NCBI GenBank assembly: GCA_937983075.1
Contig: CALKAQ010000008.1
Coordinates: 1 to 64,000, forward strand
Length of the DNA stretch: 64,000 bases
Direction: 5' to 3'
From: an uncultured bacterium
GTDB lineage: Bacteria > Bacillota > Limnochordia > DTU080 > JAAYLA01
In this document: in pieces, positions 57,585-64,000 of the stretch
Layout: each line of letters begins with the position of its first letter
Numbering within the stretch: position 1 is the stretch's first letter
Notes under the pieces: model-generated
The model's database searches: none
Told to the model about the DNA's origin: nothing
Seen by the model: only the letters and a program-made list of their open reading frames with translations
Made by a program: the position numbers and the translations under genes

Positions 57585-57741
57585 ACGCTTGTATGGGCTG
57601 AACTCACTTTCGTAGTTTACCACACCGTATCGGATTTTACAACCCCTGCGGCCCTTTTTTTTTGGCAAAAGCTGTGCCGGATGAGCCGATCTTCGGGTTG
57701 TGATTCCCGAAGACAGGCTCCACTCCGGCGAAAATAGACTT

Positions 57742-59214
57742 TTACGCGCCTTCTTGTTCGCTGGAATTTTGTTTTCGCTGCTTGACCATCGCCGCGGCCG
57801 AGCGAATGCGCTCGCACGTCTTCGCCCGTCCCAAAAGCTCAAGCGTATCGTACATCGGCGGGCTCACCGTAGAGCCTGTCACGGCCACACGCACCGGCTG
57901 GATGACGTCGCCCAGCGACAGCCCGAACGTTTCACGCGCCCGTTCAAATGCCGCTTCAATGTTCTCGGCCGAGAACGGCTCCATGTCAATAAAAGCTTCC
58001 AGCAGCTGACTGTACAAGTCCAAGACATAAGGCCGATCCAAAAACTTTTTAACCGCTTTCGGGTCAAACTCGATTTCGTCATTAAAGAAATAACTCACTT
58101 GCTGCTTCAGTTCTTGCAGCGTACGTACGCGCACCTGCAGCAGAGCTAAAATCTTTTTCAGCTTTTCATGCCCGTCGGGCGACAAATCTTCAGGAATCGC
58201 CCGCGCCTGTTTCAAATAGGCCGATGCGCGCTCAAAAAAGTCTTCCGGAGACAGTTCGCGAATATAAACGCTGTTCATCCAGATAAACTTTTTATAATCA
58301 AAGACGGCCGAATGCTTGCTGACGCCTTCAAGCGTAAAATATTGCTCCAGTTCTTCCAGTGTAAAAAACTCCGTTTTGTCATCGAGCGCCCAACCGAGCA
58401 GTGCCAAATAGTTGATGATCGCTTCCGGCAGATAACCTTCCTCGCGGAATTGCCCTACCCACACCGCACCATGCCGCTTGCTCAATTTGCTGCGGTCGGG
58501 TGCGAGAATCAGAGGAATATGTGCAAATTGCGGCGGCTCAAGCCCCAACGCGTGGTAGAGCTGAAGCTGCTTGGGCGTGTTCGACAGGTGTTCTTCTCCG
58601 CGAATGACGTGCGTGATTTTCATCAAAGCGTCATCGACCACGACCGCGAGCTGGTACGTCGGCATCCCGTTCGATTTCCAAATGACGAAATCGTCGACGA
58701 CGTCATTTTGAAAACGCACATCGCCGCGTATCAGATCACGCACGACCAGTTCACCCGTATCCTCGGCTCGAAAGCGAATGACATGGGGTGTATTCGCTTC
58801 TTCTTTGGCGCGCCGTTCTTCTTCGCTCATGTGCAGACAGCGGCGGTTGTAGCGTGGCGGCATGCCTTTTGCGCGTGCTTCCGCCCGCATTTGTTCGAGT
58901 TCCTCAGGCGTGCAATAGCAGCGATAGGCACGCCCCGACGCCAACAGCAGATCGACCTGGTCGCGATAAATCTCGACTCGCTGGCTTTGGAAGAACGGGC
59001 CTTCATCCCATTCCAGCCCCAACCATTCGAGCGCATCCAAAATACCTTCGAGCGATTCTTCGGTGTTGCGCTCCAAATCGGTGTCTTCGATCCGCAGAAT
59101 AAACTCTCCGCCGTGATGGCGAGCAAAAAGATAATTAAACAGGGCTGTGCGAGCCCCGCCAACGTGAAGATGCCCCGTCGGACTAGGGGCAAATCTCGTT
59201 CGGACTTTGCTCAT
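57742..59214 (-). CDS. gltX: Glutamyl-tRNA synthetase
   Basis: GltX charges tRNA-Glu and, in most Firmicutes, also tRNA-Gln for later amidation. The 490-residue protein has FAPSPTGHLHVGGARTALFN with the HIGH-like motif, FILRIEDTDLERNTEES, GMPTYQLAVVVDDALMKITH and the KMSKS-like DRSKLSKRHGA. A helical anticodon-binding region completes it. The ATG has GAGGAG about nine bases upstream. Notably, tRNA-Gln and tRNA-Glu lie directly downstream. Confidence 0.96.
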   Translation of the reverse strand: MSKVRTRFAPSPTGHLHVGGARTALFNYLFARHHGGEFILRIEDTDLERNTEESLEGILDALEWLGLEWDEGPFFQSQRVEIYRDQVDLLLASGRAYRCYCTPEELEQMRAEARAKGMPPRYNRRCLHMSEEERRAKEEANTPHVIRFRAEDTGELVVRDLIRGDVRFQNDVVDDFVIWKSNGMPTYQLAVVVDDALMKITHVIRGEEHLSNTPKQLQLYHALGLEPPQFAHIPLILAPDRSKLSKRHGAVWVGQFREEGYLPEAIINYLALLGWALDDKTEFFTLEELEQYFTLEGVSKHSAVFDYKKFIWMNSVYIRELSPEDFFERASAYLKQARAIPEDLSPDGHEKLKKILALLQVRVRTLQELKQQVSYFFNDEIEFDPKAVKKFLDRPYVLDLYSQLLEAFIDMEPFSAENIEAAFERARETFGLSLGDVIQPVRVAVTGSTVSPPMYDTLELLGRAKTCERIRSAAAMVKQRKQNSSEQEGA

Positions 59215-59265
59215 GGATGATCGACTCCTCTGACCCGACTTGCAGGGGATCCGGGTGTCCCCCGA

Positions 59266-59469
59266 TCACGTCACAATGCTGTAGTACGCGCTGATTTCGT
59301 CGTCGGATGCTTGCGTCAAATGCTCACGCAGCTCGTCGACAATCGAGCTGGATACTTGTTCCAGCTCAGAGTCAATGGCACGCCTGCAGACGGCCAAACT
59401 CGCATACGAATGCGGATGCTCTTTGACGAAACTGCAAATGGTCTCGATTTCGTGCGAGCGTCGGGACAA
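59266..59469 (-). CDS. Small soluble protein, hypothetical (67 aa)
   Basis: This 67-residue protein is helical and acidic, with segments HEIETICSFVKEHPHSYASL and SSIVDELREHLTQASDDEIS. The TTG start at 59469 has GGAGGT about eight bases upstream, a strong site. It lies 52 bases before gltX in the same direction and could be co-transcribed with it. No family is recognised, and no membrane or metal motif is present. Confidence 0.55.
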   Translation of the reverse strand: MSRRSHEIETICSFVKEHPHSYASLAVCRRAIDSELEQVSSSIVDELREHLTQASDDEISAYYSIVT

Positions 59470-59585
59470 AGGCGTTACCTCCTTGGCAAGACCAGTTTCC
59501 CCATAACATCTCGCACTGTACTCCGGTTATGCGTTCCAACCGGCGGAATTTCAGCATTTGGCGCCCTTCAGCGGCAAAACCTTCT

Positions 59586-61082
59586 TTATTCGTAGCCTGT
59601 CCACTCAGCATAGGAATCGGGCAGACGTCTCACCAAGCGATACGGCGGTCTCCATTCAAGAGCAGGGCCACGCACCGCCCAGACGTCTTCGGCTACGTAT
59701 TCAAACACCATGGCGGTATCTTCCCACAAGATGCGTTGAATTTCCTGCACCTTGGTGAGACGTTCTTCAATCGACTGGGCCTGATCGACTTGGACGAGCA
59801 ACCGATCGACAAGCGGATTGGAGTATCCACCATAATTCGCCGATCCGCCCGTGGCCACCTTCGCCCAAAGCACACCGCCCGGATCTTGGGATGTGTTGTC
59901 CCATTCGCCCGTCCACATCAACCGTTCGCCTTCACGCAGCGCGGCTCGCAACGCGGTCCAGTTCGGCCACTCACGCAAGTGGACGCCAATGCCGACTTCC
60001 GCCAGCATGTCCGCATAAATGCGGGCGATTTCAGCTCGATGCGGCAGATAATCGAATTCCACCTGAAAGCCGTACGGGTATCCCGCCTCGGCAAGCAGCC
60101 GCTTGGCTTCCGCCGGATCGTATCCGTAAGGCTCCAAATCGGCATACCCGTACGTAGCAGGTGAAACGATGGTGCCAATGGGATATCCGACACCCGAATG
60201 GGCTTCCCACAGCGCTGCCGGAACGTTGATGGCCAAGGCAACAGCGCGCCGCACGCGCGGATCGTTGAAAGGCGGCCGCGTGGTGTTAAATTCGATGAAA
60301 AACGTTTGAGTGCTCGGCGTAAGCAACAGCTGCACGTCAGGCTGCGATCGCAAGCTGACAATTTGGCTTGGTGCTACATTGGTCATCACATGGATGCGGC
60401 CCGAGCGAAACGCATCGAGACGAGCGCTGCTGCTCGGAATAACTTCAAACGTAAGGCGATAAAACGGCTCGGACTTTGGGTCGCGAGCGACGAGATGAAC
60501 CCGGTTTCCTCGCTCCCAACTTTCGATACGATAGGAACCCGTTCCCAACAAATTGCCGGATGAGTCGGGTATCGCGAGCCATTCGCGTGCGAGCAGCGTC
60601 GGAAGGTTCGGACTTGCTGCTCTCAGATCGATCCCGAGACGGTTCGCAGCGATCGGTTCGACATCAGCGATTGAGCCGAGTCGTTCGTTGGCAGGCAAAA
60701 CCGCTCCGCCAACCGACGGGTCGACAAGACGCCGCAAAGCTGCGGCCAAATGTTCCGCCGTCACTTCCGCCCCGGTGTCGAGATAGTGCTCCGGCACAAT
60801 GTCAAACTCCCAGCGGCGCGAGGTCGGACGCACACCACCTGCAGCGAGCACAGGCACATAGTCGCCGTTCATTCCTGGAAACGGAGCGAAAAACGACTCG
60901 TAGACGTAGCTCAATATCAAATCGGTGACGTGATGCCGGACCGCCCGTGCGGGGTCGTCGGAGAGGAGGTCTGCCTCGACACCGATCACAATGGCATCTG
61001 CGCGAACGATCCCACCCAAAACTCCGGAACCGACAATGGCAATCAGGGCCAATGCCCAAACCGTTGCCCGCCGAAATTGCAT
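59586..61082 (-). CDS. Peptide/nickel-type ABC transporter solute-binding protein (family 5)
   Basis: The 498-residue exported protein has a signal peptide (TVWALALIAIVGSGVLGG) and lacks a lipobox cysteine. The family 5 binding-protein fold shows YVYESFFAPFPGMNGDYVPV near the start, a lobe switch FNTTRPPFNDPRVRRAVALA, and LLAEAGYPYGFQVEF. These proteins capture oligopeptides, nickel complexes or sugars for DppBCDF-like permeases. No permease or ATPase genes adjoin it, so it is an orphan and could serve a remote transporter or a sensor. The ATG is preceded by a weak site. Confidence 0.85.
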   Translation of the reverse strand: MQFRRATVWALALIAIVGSGVLGGIVRADAIVIGVEADLLSDDPARAVRHHVTDLILSYVYESFFAPFPGMNGDYVPVLAAGGVRPTSRRWEFDIVPEHYLDTGAEVTAEHLAAALRRLVDPSVGGAVLPANERLGSIADVEPIAANRLGIDLRAASPNLPTLLAREWLAIPDSSGNLLGTGSYRIESWERGNRVHLVARDPKSEPFYRLTFEVIPSSSARLDAFRSGRIHVMTNVAPSQIVSLRSQPDVQLLLTPSTQTFFIEFNTTRPPFNDPRVRRAVALAINVPAALWEAHSGVGYPIGTIVSPATYGYADLEPYGYDPAEAKRLLAEAGYPYGFQVEFDYLPHRAEIARIYADMLAEVGIGVHLREWPNWTALRAALREGERLMWTGEWDNTSQDPGGVLWAKVATGGSANYGGYSNPLVDRLLVQVDQAQSIEERLTKVQEIQRILWEDTAMVFEYVAEDVWAVRGPALEWRPPYRLVRRLPDSYAEWTGYE

Positions 61083-61158
61083 GCCACCGTTCGCCCCCGA
61101 TCACATGGCTGCGCATTTCGGTTTGCCGACACGCCGCCAGGGGTTTTAATGGTAATGC

Positions 61159-61208
61159 AAAAAGGGCCTGCATGCAGGCGAGTCATGAAGTTGCCAACAA
61201 GCAGGCCC
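61159..61208 (-). terminator. Terminator of the isocitrate dehydrogenase gene
   Basis: GGGCCTGC and GCAGGCCC pair across a long loop and are followed on the minus strand by TTTTTGC. Confidence 0.65.
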
Positions 61209-61215
61209 CCCGGGC

Positions 61216-62661
61216 TTACTGCCCTTGGCTAAGTGAAAACGCAGGCTTGCCGTCGAATTCGTACAAGTTTTCCAATCGGACCCATTCAAGTCCGGCCGCC
61301 TCAATTCGACTCAGCAGTGCACGAATGTTTTCTTGGCTGACGTTCGCGTTGTCAGCTCCCATAAATCGGCACCACCACTGGTCGGAGCAAAACGTCTCCG
61401 GGAACCCTCCGGGATAGACGAGGATCCCGCGATTGCTGATCATCTCGAGCACGAATTCCGGTCCTGCGATCTCCTCGAGCTGCTTCCCCAATTGCTCCGG
61501 CGTATGTGTAGTGTTGTACAGGAACACGTCGACGCCCTTGAGGTCCCGCTTCACTTCCGGGCGCGAAATTTCCACCGGCTTCTGCGGCTTCTCCACTTGC
61601 TTTGGTGCAGCGTAGCGAACCGGCTCCATTTCCTGCGGTTCTTGTCCAAGGCGCTCGACAACCGCCTGTGCGAATTCTTTGGTGCCGACGCTCGGCCGGT
61701 CCTTGGCGATATCGTACGTGTAAATGCCGTCTTCCAGCGTACGTATCCAGGCGTTATGAATGCGCTCGGCGACTTCGTGCTGGCCAATGTGGTTCAGCAT
61801 CATGATCGCACCGTGCAAAAGCCCCGACGGATTCGCCAGATTTTGTCCGGCCCGCCGCGGTGCGCTGCCGTGGATCGCCTCGAACATGGCGGCATGGTCG
61901 CCGATGTTGGCCGATCCGGCAATACCGACGCTGCCGGCAATTTGCGCGGCAATGTCCGAAGCGATATCGCCGTACAAATTGGCCATCACAATGACATCGA
62001 AATTGGTCGGCGTATCCGCCATCTTCGCCATGCCGATGTCGACGATCCAGTGTTCGCTCTCGATATCCGGATATTCCTTGGCCACTTCATCGAAAATGCG
62101 GTGGAAAAGGCCGTCCGTCAGCTTCAAAATGTTGTCTTTGGAGAAACATGTGACCTTTTTGCGCCCGTGGTTGCGCGCGTATTCAAACGCAAACCGGATG
62201 ATCTTTTCCGTTCCCGGCCGCGAGATCAGCTTCATCGCGTGTACGACGTCAGGCGTTTGTTGATGCTCGATCCCGGCATACAGATCTTCTTCGTTTTCGC
62301 GGATGATGACGATATTCATTCCGGGATACTTGGTCGGGATATGGGGATGGTATGCGATACACGGACGCACATTGGCATAAAGCCCCAGCGTTTTGCGTGT
62401 CGTTACGTTCAGGCTCTTGTAACCGCCGCCTTGCGGCGTCGTGATCGGAGCTTTTAGAAAGACTTTCGTGCGCCGAAGTGATTCCCAGGCTTCGGGCGAA
62501 ATGCCGGTTGTGTTGCCCGCGAGATACACCTTCTCGCCGATCTCGATGAACTCGGGCTCGATTTGGGCACCGGCTTCAAAGAGAATATGTAGCGTTGCAT
62601 CCATGATTTCCGGACCAATACCGTCGCCTTTGGCAACGGTAATCGGCGTTTTGCCGGCCAT
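61216..62661 (-). CDS. icd: Isocitrate dehydrogenase (NADP-type, with C-terminal extension)
   Basis: The predicted enzyme decarboxylates isocitrate to 2-oxoglutarate in the TCA cycle. The 481-residue protein has VAKGDGIGPEIMDATLHIL, GGGYKSLNVTTRKTLGLYAN, VIIRENEEDLYAGIEHQQ, MANLYGDIASDIAAQIAGSV and HGSAPRRAGQNLANPSGL. A linker rich in Glu and Pro and a C-terminal domain of about 130 residues follow, as in the Thermus-type enzyme and unlike the roughly 420-residue Bacillus Icd. The start is the ATG at 62661, as family sequence begins there. Cofactor choice is inferred. Confidence 0.9.
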   Translation of the reverse strand: MAGKTPITVAKGDGIGPEIMDATLHILFEAGAQIEPEFIEIGEKVYLAGNTTGISPEAWESLRRTKVFLKAPITTPQGGGYKSLNVTTRKTLGLYANVRPCIAYHPHIPTKYPGMNIVIIRENEEDLYAGIEHQQTPDVVHAMKLISRPGTEKIIRFAFEYARNHGRKKVTCFSKDNILKLTDGLFHRIFDEVAKEYPDIESEHWIVDIGMAKMADTPTNFDVIVMANLYGDIASDIAAQIAGSVGIAGSANIGDHAAMFEAIHGSAPRRAGQNLANPSGLLHGAIMMLNHIGQHEVAERIHNAWIRTLEDGIYTYDIAKDRPSVGTKEFAQAVVERLGQEPQEMEPVRYAAPKQVEKPQKPVEISRPEVKRDLKGVDVFLYNTTHTPEQLGKQLEEIAGPEFVLEMISNRGILVYPGGFPETFCSDQWWCRFMGADNANVSQENIRALLSRIEAAGLEWVRLENLYEFDGKPAFSLSQGQ

Positions 62662-62692
62662 ATGACATCGCTCCATTCCGTTGGATGATAAA

Positions 62693-63141
62693 CTAAAGAT
62701 CGACCGGACTGTCGCCTCCGTGTCTGTCGGCGAGTCCTTTTCTTAAAGCCTCCCAAGCGAGGAGTGCGCACTTGATGCGCACGGGAAACTTCGCCACGCC
62801 TTGCAGCGCTTCCAAATCTCCCATGGGCACATCAGCGTGCGGTTGTCCTTCACCGCGCATCATGCCCTTGAAATTTTCCACGAGCTTGAGGATGTCTTCC
62901 TCGGACATGTTCTTGACGGCCTCAGTCATCATCGAGGCGGAAGCCTGACTAATCGAGCAGCCTTGCCCCTCCCAAAGAACGTCTTTGACGACGTCGCCTT
63001 CGAGCAGCAAATGCAGCGTGATTTCATCTCCGCAGAGCGGATTGTTTAACGCCATCTCAACCGAAGGGGATTCCATCTTGCCGCGGTTGCGCGGCCGCTT
63101 ATAGTGATCCATGATCAGTTCGCGATACAGGTCATCAAGCA

Positions 63142-63142
<1 letters not shown>
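62693..63142 (-). CDS. sufU: Iron-sulfur cluster assembly protein SufU
   Basis: SufU is a zinc-dependent sulfurtransferase that accepts sulfur from SufS during cluster assembly in Gram-positive bacteria. The 149-residue protein has LYRELIMDHYKRPRNRGKME, the first Cys-Asp pair in NPLCGDEITL, GQGCSISQASASMM, and the last cysteine in RIKCALLAWEAL. It is SufU rather than NifU/IscU because of the insert between the second and third cysteines. Its start overlaps the sufS stop by one base (TAATG), so translation is coupled. Confidence 0.95.

Positions 63143-64000
<858 letters not shown>

Overview
The window looks like a chromosomal segment of a moderately GC-rich, endospore-forming Firmicute (Bacillota), probably a deep-branching or thermophilic lineage. 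The evidence is ytrH-ytrI sporulation genes, a TRAP protein (mtrB), PyrR control of pyrimidine genes, a T-box leader before ileS, a CIRCE element before groESL, an SLH-domain protein and frequent TTG/GTG starts behind strong Shine-Dalgarno sequences. No rRNA, prophage, CRISPR array or complete insertion sequence was seen. The only mobile DNA is a truncated IS3-type transposase relic near 21.2-21.4 kb. Genes run off both ends (rtcB at the left, sufS at the right).

Layout: 0-9.6 kb holds an rtcB-type RNA ligase, a queuosine-precursor transporter, purC, a metallo-beta-lactamase-like protein without its metal motif, a D-2-hydroxyacid dehydrogenase, an RCK_C membrane protein, a secreted 5'-nucleotidase, a YkvI-type transporter and a secreted MliC/COG3650-type fusion protein with a tiny membrane protein behind it. 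9.8-11.7 kb is lemA-htpX. 11.7-20.4 kb is a long minus-strand cluster lspA-rluD-pyrR-pyrB-pyrC-pyrF-carA-pyrK-pyrD. 20.4-24.7 kb is a decayed accessory stretch with an IS relic, frameshifted small secreted genes, a DksA-like zinc-finger protein and a DUF5665 protein. 24.7-34 kb holds hemL, T-box-controlled ileS, comA, an MFS exporter, two DUF3006-like proteins and a ComEC/ComEA-like metallohydrolase. 34-38.3 kb holds a purine permease, groESL, a ferredoxin and tRNA-Leu. 38.3-44.4 kb holds a UTRA-like regulator, a lytic transglycosylase, mgsA, coaE, mutM and polA. 44.5-49.1 kb holds surface proteins and a second tRNA-Leu. 49.3-64 kb holds pfkA-pyk-fxsA with accA, mtrB, ytrHI, murA, tRNA-Glu, tRNA-Gln, gltX, a solute-binding protein, isocitrate dehydrogenase and sufS-sufU.

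The most interesting point is the pyrimidine operon. CarA has glycine in place of the catalytic glutaminase cysteine, and the PyrC that overlaps pyrB has lost the usual substrate-binding residues and one zinc histidine, so it looks like a structural pseudo-dihydroorotase. carB and pyrE are both missing from the operon. UMP synthesis here may therefore depend on free ammonia for carbamoyl phosphate and on a second dihydroorotase elsewhere. A PyrR-binding-loop match precedes pyrR. Other things worth a second look are the DUF3006/metallohydrolase-HhH cluster, the MliC fusion, the metal-motif-less MBL protein, a cytosolic CBM25 protein and an unexplained structured leader near 49.2 kb.
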